Origin: Symsagittifera roscoffensis
Lineage: Eukaryota > Xenacoelomorpha > Acoela > Convolutidae
Length of the DNA stretch: 64,000 nucleotides
Direction: 5' to 3'
NCBI RefSeq assembly: GCF_963678635.1
Contig: NC_087066.1
Coordinates: 3,212,485-3,276,484 of the forward strand
The notes below the pieces were generated by a model that had not been told where the DNA came from, did no database searches, and was given only the letters and a program-made list of their open reading frames with translations. Position numbers and translations under genes: made by a program. The number at the start of each line of letters is the position of its first letter. The first letter of the stretch is position 1. Shown here piece by piece: positions 21,767 through 33,046 of the stretch.

Positions 21767-22325
21767 AAATTTTGTCAAAGTGAGCATTTTGAGCGGTGGG
21801 ACCAATGCGAGAGCTGCATCTTCAGTAAAATTCCAATTGGCGAATCATCAGCAAAATTGGCACAGTTTTTGATATCAGTTACTGTTTCCAGTTTTTTATT
21901 TTTATCAAATCATGATCGACCTGAAAACAAAAAGGCAACATTCTTCACGCGCTAAATCATTGGCAAAAACGTTTGGTTTCCTGTTAAATAACTTGGATCA
22001 TTTGTGTGTTACCATGTCTGGCTTTTGATCCATATTTAGTGGCCTTGCAGCTTAAACAATCGAAATACAGAGATTTTTTTGTTATAGTAAAACAATGAGG
22101 TTTTCTAATCAAATATACAAGCGTTAAAAAACCAAACTGATATATCTTTTTAGTCTTAATAGATTACAGGAGTGATTTCACTTCTACATATCTCAACTTA
22201 TCTAGTTACACTTCAAGTTAGGAAGAAAATGAGGTTCAAGGAATGGCAATGATTTTCCCAAAATCTCTACACTGCTGCCTGAAGTGGCGTGGTTCAAAAC
22301 AGCACGTGAACAGCAAATTAGTTTA

Positions 22326-23295
22326 CCCGCATTCAAGTTTAGGCGTAAACAATCGATTATAACGGATTATTATGATGATTTTTTGACAATTATAATCGAT
22401 TATAATTACCAAAATTAGGTCCTTATGGGATTTATAATTGATTATAATCGTGATATTTTCCAAGAGATTATAATCTCTTATAATCGATTAGAATTGAATA
22501 TAGTTCTTACAAAAACCCTTAAAATCAATTATAATCGATTATAATCGATTATAATCGATTATAATCTCTTATTTTGCCGGAATTTTCCAATTTTCGAATT
22601 GTATCTTATGGGTCATTGTTTTTGTTTCAATAAGAAAATCTCTAAAAGAGAGATCTCTTGAACACTTTGGTTTATCTGAACACAAAGTTTTACCACGAAA
22701 CAAAAATTTCACAGAGATCCTTTCATATGACTGGAAAGGTTCTCGCGGTAGATGAAAAATAATTTTTCCGAATCAATCATGAAACTAAATCAATTTGCTG
22801 ATGTTTTGGTGTTTATAAAAGCTTAAAATATGTATCACAAAACAACTCGAATGGGGAAGAAATGAAAAGAAAACTTATAAAATGAATTAATTGGAAAATT
22901 TTGAAAAAATTTCTCTCATTTTTCATAGGAACCAACATCCACAAAAAGCATAAAATGTAAGCAATTTAGATGCAACTTTGAAGACAAAAATGGACAAACA
23001 AAAGGGATTATAATCAATTATATTCGATTATAATGGATTTTTGTGCAAACTAACGAAATAGAATTTTGAATAAAAATAATGGATTATAATCATTTATAAT
23101 CGATTATAATTGTATCGAAAAATAGACGAATAAATAAACGATTATAATGGATTATAATTAATTATAATTTGATTGAAAAAAAAAGAGATTATAATCAATT
23201 ATTAATTGATCAAAATCGATTGTTTCTCAATTTTAGTGAGACTGGTACTAAAATCGTAATATAATCGATTATTAACGCTTGAAACTGGATGCGGG
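22326..23295. mobile_element. Nonautonomous TIR element 4 (palindrome-rich relative)
   Basis: The left end is TACCCGCATTCAAGTTTAGG. The right end, reversed, is TACCCGCATCCAGTTTCAAG, then both run into CGTTAA or CGTAAAC plus AATCGATT. TA at both edges suggests a TA target duplication. Inside are at least a dozen ATAATCGATTATAATC blocks, including four in a row at about 22528-22565. There is no ORF. Confidence 0.75.
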
Positions 23296-24190
23296 TAGTT
23301 TTAAAAATATGATTTTTGATTTTTGCTTCTAACTGATAATCAGCAGTTAATAAATTATTTTTGAGCTTCTAAAACATTTGAGCTTCTAGAACTGCTTCGG
23401 TGAAAAATCCGAGTTCCTGGCTCTGAAAAGAAATGCACCTTGTTTAACCTATGAGCAACTGCTTATAAGCAACCCAGGTTGAATGTTTCACGAAACCACG
23501 CAACTTCAAAACAACCGCTTAGCCTCGAAAAAAAATGAGAAATTCAACTTTGTACTATCTGGAATCAGATTATTTGATCACCAACCCGGGTCCAACTCCA
23601 TAAACATAAAATCCTTATCAAACTTGTCCAAAAAATTGCATGTCAGACATTTCTATAATAGAGTGCAAGGAAAAATGCTGGCCATGCAAAATCTTTATAT
23701 GAAAATTATATGATAAGGTAAGCATTTTTTACATGTCTACAAAAAACTATCCGAAGTAAATTTTCTTCATTTCAGTCACACAATCTCTTTTATTCTCAAA
23801 CAAATTTTTTTGCGAAAAGTATTGTTTACAAGTTTTGGTCAATTTTGTGTACATCATAGATCAGACTGAATTTCTCACATATAAGAATCAAAATACCATG
23901 TTTTTCATTGTGTGAATTTTAATTAATTTATTTTTTTTATACGGAAACATAAGTCTAATCCGCTTCGAGCAGGCCCAAACTTGATATACTAAAATTTTTC
24001 GAAAATTTTTCTATCTATATACAAAAAGTTAGGAGTTTTACGCATAACTCTGAATGTAGAAGATAAGCATTAAGTCGGAAGGCAAATTTGCAAATGCAGT
24101 TCATTTGCGATATTTGTTGAAACTTAACAAGTGGGTTCTCTCATTTGAGCAAATTTACTTATTATTTTTGAGGACATATTACATGTACAG
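23296..24190. other. No gene recognised
   Basis: An open frame at 23483-23713 has no motif and no splice or promoter context. The rest is AT-rich without obvious repeats. Confidence 0.3.
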
Positions 24191-24535
24191 CGCGTCCAGA
24201 CAATTCGGCCAAAGACAATTCAGTCGATTTGAAATTCAGACAATTCACCTTAAAGTATGCAGACAATTCAGGCAGAGACAATTCAGCCAATGACAGTGAC
24301 CGCCGCAGTCGTGCCAACGTGTTGCGAGCTTGTCAACAGAGGGTAGGACTCTGTACGAAATTTAGAGCCGGTTATTAGAGCCGGTTATCCCACCGGCGAC
24401 CTTAAGACGAGAAATAACTCCAATCCCGATTTTTTTCTTTCGAATCAAGCGTTTTGTAAAACAGGCTGAATTTATTTGTATATTATTGAATTGTCTGGAT
24501 ATTTTCGACTGAATTGTCTGAATTTCAAATTGACA
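24190..24535. repeat. Candidate MITE with GACAATTCAG repeats
   Basis: CAGACAATTCGGCC, GACAATTCAGTCGATTTGAA and two further GACAATTC words lie at 24196-24295. Their reverse complements lie at 24485-24525 (GAATTGTCTGG, TCGACTGAATTGTCTG, AATTTCAAAT). GAGCCGGTTAT is duplicated at 24366 and 24379. A short inverted-repeat element is likely, but the ends are not defined. Confidence 0.45.
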
Positions 24536-24879
24536 TACGCAGAAAGCAAAATGAAAATGGGATCAACCGTGTAATTACCTCCCAATTGATTTAGTGTGGA
24601 GAAAATATGATTTTTTTCAGGAAGCAACTTTGCGTATATACACCTTAGATTTATAAAATTAACAATTTTGTAAGAGAATATTGATTAAAAAAACAAGCTT
24701 AGGTTATTAGCAGCATTCAACGCAATTCCACAAAAAACTGTGACAACCAATCTTATTTGCGCGTTTGCTTGAAATTCATACATTATACAGAATAATTAAA
24801 TTTATTACGTGGCTAGGGGGAAGTTCTACAGTTGGTCACTTAGGGAGGAGATTGTACGTTTGATCCCAAAAACGAACAG

Positions 24880-25420
24880 ATTTTTAAATTTTAACAAGTC
24901 TGCTTGTATCAGGGCGAAGCTCTAAATGTTTCGACTGCCTTTTAAGGTTCATGGAGCAGTAATAACATTAGAAAGTTGAAGTAATAAATCAAAACGAAAT
25001 TTTTTTTTTCTAAATTGTGAATTTTTTTGTGAAAATCATCCCCCCACACGCCATATAAAGTACAAAAGGATAAATTTCGCTCCTTGTATCAAACCAATTA
25101 TGGCAAATAAACTTCTTTTAACCAATTTGGAACGATTTCTAAGACGGATTAATTCTCCGCTTACGGGTTAATAGCGCGAAATATATCGCGCGTAATTGTT
25201 CCAAATTGGCCAAAATGGCAATCTTTAAACCCCCATAACTTTATGAAAAATGATCACAGGTGAAATAACTTTTCAAACTTGAGCTCAGGACAACAATACC
25301 TTTTGATTGATAAAAAAAATTCCTTCAAAAATGACTCGTTAAAAAGTCGAACTTTGTCTGGAAAAAAACCCACCCGGAGCACAAATTTTCCGTTACTTTC
25401 GTAAAGAAAGTCTGAACAAT
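24880..25420 (+). repeat. Dispersed repeat, copy 1 (inverted copy at 47190-47650)
   Basis: Segments TTTCGACTGCCTTTTAAGG, ATCCCCCCACACG, CGCGAAATATATCGCGCG and GGCAATCTTTAAACCCC recur as reverse complements at 47620, 47500, 47430 and 47390. The order is preserved in inverted orientation. Both copies end near a palindromic TTTCGTAAAGAAAG / CTTTCGTAACGAAAG. It may be a nonautonomous DNA element. Confidence 0.65.
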
Positions 25421-25810
25421 AATGCTGGTCATAATGCTATTTTTTATATATAGAATAATTTTAATCATAGAGGTTGCATCTGACTTTCCCTACGTATAGA
25501 GTTATATCGAAATGATTGACAAAAAGAATTCCAGTTATGATGAAAGTTGTTTATCCGGGTTGACCTCCATACACCGAAAATGCTTTTCAAACAATTCCAT
25601 ACAACAAAAATCATAATCGTACAATTCCATACATGAAGTGTAACTGTCCAATTCCTTTCTCAAAGTCATATGTGACTTTAAATTAGTGTGGAAATATTTT
25701 TAGATGGCTAATGGCTTTATCCAGTAAATTAACAGTAAAGAAGGAGTTTTGTAAGTTATTCCCTTTGAAAATGCTTAAAACAATTTGCCACTAATAACTT
25801 CAATTGTATG

Positions 25811-26259
25811 CAGGGGCGGATTTCGGGGGGGGGGGGGGGGGGGCGGACGCCTCCCCCCTCTCTTCCCCCCTTAGGGATTCGACCCCCTGTCGACCCAAAG
25901 GGTCACCTTTGATACTTTTTACGAAATCCATTTTTGGCCGACCGACCCTAAAAATTTTCTAAAGGCGCCTTGGGCGCCAATATATACTAACTTTGAGGGG
26001 GAGCGCGCGCCAAAAAAATGCAATTTTTTTGTCAAAATTTTTCAAAAAGTGCCCAAAAACGGCTCTTTTGACTGTTTTTTCAAAAATTTGCCTGCGGCGC
26101 ACAAAGTTTTGCCAAAATAGGGGCAAAACAGTGCTTTGGGAGAGCTCGAAAAATCAATTTGATCGACCTAAAAATAAGCTCGTCAAAATTTTTCATTTTT
26201 TTTGAAAATCCGCCCCCCCCCCCCCCCCCCCCCTCGAGAAAATCCTAGATCCGCCCCTG
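25811..26259. mobile_element. hAT-like MITE with 8-bp target duplication
   Basis: The ends CAGGGGCGGATTTC and CTAGATCCGCCCCTG form the terminal inverted repeat. The flanking octamers ATTGTATG (25803-25810) and ATTGCATG (26260-26267) match at 7 of 8 positions, the hAT target size. It is 449 bp with long G and C runs near both ends and no transposase. A second copy lies at 56300-56716. Confidence 0.85.
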
Positions 26260-26267
26260 ATTGCATG

Positions 26268-28337
26268 TCATGTGCTTTTAAACTAAATAATTCAAAAAAT
26301 TTTAAGCAGAAAAAGGCAAACATTTAAGATCTCCTTCCGTGATCTGTTCAGCAGCATTAAAGGTAGGCTCATTTTAATCAATAACTTACTTGCCATTTTG
26401 AGAAACTGGCTAGTTTCCCGGCTTGAAGGAAATTGCTGACTAACTTTCTTTCAATTTGTGAAGAAACTCCGAGCCTGACTAAACCACTGGCTACTCGTTA
26501 ATAGCACAAAAAAAGCTCAAATTACCTGCCATAAACTTTCCCTAGTGGCAATTCTCAAATATCTGTAACCTCTTAATAGCTGATCAAAGGTACCAAAATA
26601 TCTTGTTGTTTAGAGCTCAAGGCATCAGCATTGATCTGTTGTCATGAAAAAAGGCTGGTTAGATAACGTGGATCATCTAATGATCCAATTCACTCCACCC
26701 CTCGCCTCACTACATTAAAATATCAGTTTTTCGGCGTTATATGTTAACTTTTTTAACCGTTTTCCCCCTAGTTTTTTTTCCAGAATTTTAAGTTTTATTG
26801 ATTTCAATTCCGAACTTTTTTAAACGAAACTTCTCATTGGAGTTAGATTTCAAGACTTCAAGATAGATTCTGAAACTAACAAAAAGAAAAACTTTTCGGC
26901 GTTATTGTTAGCTTTGAGATTGAATATGATGAAAATTATAATTTTAGAATGGGCAATAAAATCACAACTTAACGAGTTTCCCTCCCCTCTCAATTCTGGT
27001 GGCCAATTTTTCCTAAGGGCTCCCTCTTGGTTTGTTTTTTTGACATCCATTTTCTGCAGACCAGCATTTGGCGCCAACGTAACTAAATTTAGGGGGGGGG
27101 GGGGGCGCATGTCGAAAAAACGCAATTTTTTGGTCATTTTTTTAAAAGAAATGTTGGAAAAACATTCTTAGCCTGTTTTTTTTCAACCGCGCAGAATTTT
27201 TTTTCAAAATTGGGTCCTTTAGGATTTCGTTCGAACTAAAAAAAATTTACAATGTTTTCAAACTTTTTTTCGAAAAACTGCCTCTTTAAAAAACTTTTGC
27301 GCATGCCATTGATTGTTCCCCTCATTTTTCCCATTCATTCGGCCACTTTTCTTGGATATCGCAACTAAAACATTCTTTCTTTTGATGAACGTTTTTAAAT
27401 GGGCAGTCTGAGTTTTGAAGATTCTGCCACAGTATTGATATTATGAGAAAAGAACGTAGTGAAGACTGTTATATAGGTCTTGCTATATTTTTTTTTACAG
27501 GAAAAAGTCTTAAATTGTGCTTTAAAGTCTCTAACAACTACAGATGTACATTCATACATATTGATGCATTTATAAACGCATTTAGGTATAAACGCACTTT
27601 TTGAGTTCATATGAAATTCATCTTATGAAAGTGACGTGGATATCATTCTCCAAATGCGAACGTTGAAATGGCGCGACAAAAACGTGAACAGCTTCTAGTT
27701 TCAAAGTTGGAATTTAATTTTTAGATTTTCAGTGGAATAAAAACTTTAAATGTTGATCCAGTTTTTGATAGTTGGTTAAAATATCAAAAACGCGCCAATT
27801 ATAAATCGCTCTAGAAATTCAAAGAGTTTAAAGGGCATCTAACTTTCTTTGAAATTTGAAAGTTGGGAATTTTTCAACAAAGTCAATGTTTACTTGCGGT
27901 CATTACTCTTTTACAATCTTCGATGGTCTATGTTTCTAGTTGCTGTTTCCAAAACACTGCTGCAATATCTATGCTTGGCGTGATTGGTTTAGGGGGCTTT
28001 TATTTTTTGCACCGTTTTCCCCCAGGTTTTTTTTTTCAGAATTTTAGTTTTTTTTTATTTCAATTTTTAAAATTTGTAAAGAAACTCTCATTGGTGTTAA
28101 TTTTCAAGATATCAAGATATATTTTACAACTATTGAAAAAACTGATGAGAAAATTAGTATCAAGGAGCCTCTTATACATCCGAAAAAATCTCTAGAAGGG
28201 TAAAAATGCAAAAAACTTGCATAAAACAATTGAAATTTGTTTTTGAACAAGACTTTATTTTTCATAATGACTCTTTCTGGCTATCAAGCAAAAAATCTCC
28301 TTTAAAAAATTTTACATATCTGGCGATCCCCATATAC
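26268..28337. other. Repeat-filled, no gene recognised
   Basis: A degenerate piece of the hAT-like MITE interior lies at about 27070-27300 (GGCGCCAAC, a G run, ACGCAATTTTTTGG). Segments at 26750-26870 and 28010-28140 are direct repeats (CCGTTTTCCCCC, CAGAATTTTA, CTCATTGG, CAAGATA). 27480-27710 resembles 48230-48440 in the same orientation. Open frames here have no family signal. Confidence 0.45.
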
Positions 28338-28551
28338 TGGTTTTTTGCGGCTGCTGAAGTTCTCGAGGAGAAGTAACTAATTTCTAAGTTAAATTCAAAT
28401 CTCTCTGGTGCTGAAATTACAAGTAGTTTCAGCACTTACAAATAAGTGGGTTGTTAGTTAGATGAATTATGATTGGTTAATATTAAATATTTTACAGTGG
28501 TAAAATATCTAATTTATATGAAATGAAAAAATGTAGTTTAGATCAGGCTCC
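28338..28551 (-). repeat. Element B 3' LTR (recognisable part)
   Basis: GCGGCTGCTGAAGTTCTCG and TTTCAGCACTTACAAATAAG are shared with 40436-40656. Similarity stops after GATCAGGCTCC. The sequence just inside, at 28552-28570, is only weakly purine-rich on the - strand. Confidence 0.8.
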
Positions 28552-29060
28552 GCCCATCCGGGGCTTACCGAGTTTTTGAGTTTTATCTCTTTTCTTCTGC
28601 AATTGAAGGATGGACGATGAACGTTTTTTTTGGCGAACATCATATTTCTTGTCCGGTTTCTCCTTGAAGAGAAACGTTCCAGAACGCTGGAATGATGGAC
28701 ATGAAGTTATCGTCTTGTCGCTCGACAAGGAATGCGATCCCCAATGAAATCAATCCGATTTCAAAATGGTTTGCTATGTCAGGTTTTTCTGTATTAATGG
28801 AGAACTGTCTTGTGTTCAGCCTCGTTTGGGAATGGCGTGAAATTCGTGTTTGGGAGGGGATGCCTTGTAGCTTGGATCTGTACGTATACTTGAGCATCGA
28901 AGTGGTCATTGGTCAGGTTCAATGAAGTCTTTTACTGCGAAGTCAAGTCGTACTTCAAATCCTTTGAGTCGTGATTGTGGACGGCATGTCGGTTGTGTTT
29001 TTAGCCATTTTTTTGTTCAAGTTGTGATGGGATCGTCTAGTCTTTGCATGTTCGTCTTTG
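28552..29060 (-). pseudogene. Decayed ORF between the element B 3' LTR and its 3' ORF
   Basis: The - strand stays largely open from about 29060 to 28543, with several stops and shifts. Readable pieces are KGFEVRLDFAVKDFIEPD, then MTTSMLKYTYRSKL, then HFEIGLISLGIAFLVERQ, then a Lys/Arg-rich end (YDVRQKKRSS). Codon-like character suggests a once-functional accessory ORF or the tail of an upstream one. The family is not recognised. Confidence 0.35.
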
Positions 29061-30135
29061 TTGTTGTATATGATCTATATACTGCATATTATGATTTACA
29101 TTTTTTAGATTTTGGTTAATTTGGTTTTTAGTCATGATTCTAGGTAGTGTTTTTCGCAAAAGCGTTTCATTTTAGTTTAGTTATTTTAAAGAGTTACTCA
29201 CCATTGAGTACCTTTTATTAAAAATTGAAGTGTGGTCACAAAGCGTGGGTGTAGCGCGGTGGGTTAGGCCGGCTATAAGCATGCTCAGGACGTCCTCTCT
29301 GGTGGGTTAGGCCAGGAGTGGGAGTATGATTTCGTGCTGTTTCTTTGAGAGGTCCTGTTTTGTGATAACCTTTTTTGTTGGTTTTTTCTGGTCTTTCTTA
29401 TGTTACTTTTGGTTGTGTCCTTTTTTCAAAAATCAAATTGTTTTTGGTTTGAGTTTGTCTTTCGACTTTTTTGTGTTTTATTATTTCTTTCTTAGACTTT
29501 GTAATAGTCTTCAAAAGAATAAATTAATCAGTTTTAAACTGGGTTAATCCAGTTTGGGTACCGTTGGTTTTCTTTTCTTAGTCATGCTGTTATTTTTATG
29601 AATTATGGTTTTTAGTAAGGTGCATTGGTTAGTTTAGCGTAGTGTATAACTCCATTCCAACCGGGTTAAGCGAAAAATGAAAATTTGAAATGTTATCGGT
29701 TGTTTGAATTATTGTTAGTGAAAGCTTGAAACATAAAATCATTATTTTAAACAAAAATTTGTGGGCGAGCTGTGTGAGTATGGAAAGAATTCTTGTGCGA
29801 ATGAATGAAAACATTGAAAAGGTTAGTACTCCTTTCTCATTTTATGAAATTTGAAATTTATAACAATTGGGGAAATTTTAAATTATAAATTTTCATCGTA
29901 TTTGAATTTTACTGCTTCTTGGGGAATTAATTTATAATTTAAATTACTACATCGCGTATGACTTTTTTTACAAAATTTAGTGCAAAAAATTTAGTATAGC
30001 AAAACAGTTTTAGCAAATAAGTTTTAGCAAAAGAGATTACTAGTTTTGTATTTTAATTTAACAAGTTTGTTTTTTTTTCTTTTCCTGTTTTTGTAGATGA
30101 TGGTGGTGAGAGGACTAAAAAAATAATTTAAACAT
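29061..30135. other. Element B 3' noncoding region
   Basis: T- and A-rich on the + strand, with no supported ORF. At 29239-29320 GGTGGGTTAGGCC occurs twice beside GGGTGTAGCGCGGTGGG, which resembles a pol III A box. No B box is visible. Confidence 0.35.
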
Positions 30136-31524
30136 TTATAAAGAATGGTTAGTACAATTTGAATCATAAGTTAATTTTATTTTAATTATACTTACCTTAG
30201 TCATCGGAAAAAAACCATGGGGGAAGATTTCGTGAATCAAATCGGATGTTGTTAATAATTTGGCAAGTATGCGAATGACGTTTTTAGTTTGTAGCAGTGG
30301 CCAAAGCAATTGAAGTGCTTTGATGGTGTTTAGTTCTTTGGTGCCGACTGCGAAATCATGAGGTGTGTTTCGTATTAGATTGTAAATTTTGTGATTATAT
30401 TTAGATTTATGAATGAATTCCAGTATGGAAAATTCAATAGGTTGGATGAACTCATGCGGGATAATGAAAGGTCTTGATTCTTCATCATTGAAGGTCTTCG
30501 TGAGGGGACAGAACATATAAATTTGTGTAATGGGGTCATAGTTACGGAGGATGCCGTGGAGGTTAGTATTTTTAATGCAAAATGTAAAATTAAGAAAAAA
30601 TGGTGATGTGTATTTCGAGTTAATGAATTGAAAACGATGGTGGGGTTGTCGTGATGGTGTGTGTAAATCAAAATGGTTTTGTATAAAACGATAATATGTG
30701 TAAGTATGTGTTTGTTTAGTGCGTAACATTATGTCATGGGAACAGTGCAAATCGCGTTCCTGTGGTGAAAGAAAGTGGAAGGTTAGTGAAAATAACTGAA
30801 ATTTATCATAGAAGCTTTCGTATGCTTGGATGTCAATAAGTGCTTCGGAAACTACATGATCGTGCTTTTTATCAAAAATATTAAGTGCAAAAAGGTATGG
30901 TGTTTTAATAAAGAATTTTTTGGTCAGTTGTGGGTTTGCAAAACGTTCTTCATCTAAAAATTGATCTTGGTTAGGGCGTATGATGTTGTGGTCGTAGTAA
31001 TCAATGGAGAAATCGTTAGCTCGGGGTGCAGTGAATGTTTTTAGTAACTTTTTAAATCCAACATATGTAAATTGTCGACGCGTTAGTAGTGTTGTGAGTC
31101 TGTACAATAGATTTTTGCTTTTTTTCATTATCTTCATGTGTTTTATTGAGTGGTATAGAAAGAGGGTTAGTATAGTGGTAAAACGCTGTCCAAGGAAGTG
31201 TTGGCATTAAAACGTGCTCATCACAAAATTTCTTGTGTCATTAATAGTGGTGGTAGATGTATTAAAAGTGTATTGTGGAAACAAGGGTAAGGTTATTTGA
31301 AGGAAGTTCTTTGTATTTGTGTGTTCTGGGTGGTTGATATACTCTTTGGCTGTTCCGGGTTTAGTTGTGAATGGGTGATTTGGGAATTTTCGTTTAAAAG
31401 TGCGGTAAGCTCGGTTAGTGCTAGTAGATGTTTCAGTAGATGTGGATGACTGAGCTAATGATGGGGTGTAATCTGATAGCGGTGTAGGCGTTGGTGGATT
31501 TGATGATGTTGCTGTGGATGACAA
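30136..31524 (-). pseudogene. Element B 3' ORF, about 462 codons with one internal TAA
   Basis: The frames 31524-31207 and 31137-30136 are in the same phase and are separated only by TAA at 31207-31209 and an open stretch, so they read as one ORF with a single nonsense codon. The N-terminal third is Ser/Thr/Pro-rich (STATSSNPPTPTPLS). A short hydrophobic segment follows the stop (FTTILTLFLY). The remaining 330 residues are a mixed globular-looking sequence rich in Phe, His, Tyr and Asn (DIMLRTKQTHTYTYYRF; PFIIPHEFIQPIEF). No domain is recognised. It follows the env-like gene and may be its frameshifted continuation or an accessory protein. The length of the intact 333-codon part is striking in a copy whose gag and pol are badly broken. 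Confidence 0.6.
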
Positions 31525-31884
31525 TTGGTGGATGTTAAGAGTGTGGGGGTATGTTAATTGTTGTTGTAACGTAATAAAATTATCGAGCTCTTCGGAGATT
31601 TGGACAGTATCTGGGAGTTATTATTTGATCTTTCAAAGGTGAATGGGGAATAGGTTGGGGTTACTTGGGAAGCATAAGAGGGAGTGGAAACGGATGGGAG
31701 TTGATGACTGGTTTGGATGGGTTGAAAGGGGGGTTGGGAAAAAACTGATGGGTTGGTCTGGGAATGGGTAGAGGGAGATGGTTCGGAGTTTGCAAATTCG
31801 TCGATGTCGGAGTTGTTAAATTTTGAGATGGTATGAAAAACTGAAATATCGGAGTTAGTGTCTGAATTCGTGCTAGATGGTATA
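31525..31884 (-). pseudogene. Ser/Thr/Pro-rich segment linking the env-like ORF to the 3' ORF
   Basis: In a frame shifted from the env-like ORF the - strand reads FPPPDFPVTNIPSSTNS and continues open to about 31616 with Ser, Thr, Pro, Gln and Asn. A further shift near 31620 leads into LPDTVQISEELDNFI and the start of the 3' ORF. Frameshifts at about 31890 and 31620 interrupt what looks like one long coding stretch. Confidence 0.45.
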
Positions 31885-33046
31885 TTAGTAACTGGAAAAT
31901 CGGGTGGTGGGAAAGCGAAAAATGGAATTTTTGGGATTGGATTTTGGAGGTTGGCTGTGTGGGAATTTGAGCGATGGAGGGCTCAAATTTGTCGGATCAT
32001 TGTGGGCTAAAAAATGATTATGTTGAGACTGAAAAAAGGTGGTGATAATGGATAAAACTAATGATAATGGATGGTTTTGTGGTAGGATTGGTACTTGTGG
32101 TGCTGTAGGTGCTGTGTCTCTATTATTATGTTCTTCGTCGTATGTATTCGGTCTTGTGGCTAGTTTTGTGTTATATTCCTTTATTTGTGCGTCTAAAAGT
32201 ATTTTATTTATTGATGATGAAACTTTTCCAAAAAATCCTGCAAATAATATACGTGCTACGCTTGCTTGGCGGTTTACTTGTGTGTGTATAGCACATGTGT
32301 TATAGATTCCTTTTAATAGTGAGAAAAGAAATCCTATAGAATTGAACATTGCGTATAAAATAGTCAATCTTTCTAAGATGTAATAGGGCCATCCTAGAAA
32401 GGCGAGAATTTCGTTTTTCAGTGTTACAAAACAAAAAATGTTTATGGGTAAAATATCTTGTTGTCTATATTTTTTACCGTTTAAATATATGTAATCTTTA
32501 ATATCCTTAAAATATCCGCTGCAGTCTTGTGTATAAATATCTGCAAATCCTGCGGTTTCGGCAAGTTTTCTTAAATTTTGGTCGATTGATTGTCGTTGTA
32601 TTGTATCCATTTGTGTGAGTAATTCTTGAAATTGCTGTGTTCTAATGTGATGTTGTATATCGTATTTAGAGTATATACCAATTGATTGTAAATCAATGTT
32701 TGGGTTGCGAGCAATTGCTCGGATGCTTTCGGGTGAAAACTTTTTTAGTGGTTGCATTAATGTAGGATATGGTGTGAGTAGATAGTATTTATCTTCGTCA
32801 GGGTTCAATTGTACGACATTGTGGCTATTTTCTGATCCACATAGGACTGCGGTATTCCAAAAATATGTTCGTTTTGAAAGTGTAACGACAAATATACTTT
32901 GTTTTTGTAGAATATGGGGATTCTTTTATAACAACCTTTATCTTCAAAACAAATATGGGTGATACTTATTTAGTGCAAGTATAAAACCATAATATGTTTC
33001 CTTCATAATCAAGAAAATTTGAACTATTTCCTGATAATAAATATCC
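31885..33046 (-). pseudogene. Element B env-like protein (N-terminally truncated)
   Basis: The intact frame 32808-31885 (307 codons) has a helical, coiled-coil-like segment (residues about 51-87), Cys residues (DCSGYF, FCFVT) and a hydrophobic membrane segment at about 141-167 (within ILERLTILYAMFNSIGFLF). Then come a short Cys/basic stretch and a long Pro/Asn-rich tail. This order is that of the membrane-proximal half of a retroviral-type fusion glycoprotein. Upstream, 33046-32810 continues in other frames with an N-glycosylation sequon (GNSSN) and Cys (YTCTK, GCYKR), broken by a stop near 32970 and a shift near 32890. The surface half is absent. Assignment rests on architecture and position after pol. 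Confidence 0.6.

Larger units (their letters stand above)
10015..22195 (+). repeat. Large tandem duplication, unit B (interrupted by LTR element A)
   Basis: Collinear with unit A and directly abutting it. The alignment breaks at 13010-13014 and resumes at 20297. In between lies the complete retrotransposon 13015-20296 flanked by GACTC. Unit B also contains the minisatellite (10520-10655), one copy of the 211-bp repeat, a pseudo-exon (12799-12976) and TIR element 3. Confidence 0.85.

Noticed and set aside
22326-23295. CRISPR-like array
   Set aside because: The repeats are palindromic decamers with no unique spacers of fixed length, inside a eukaryotic TIR element.
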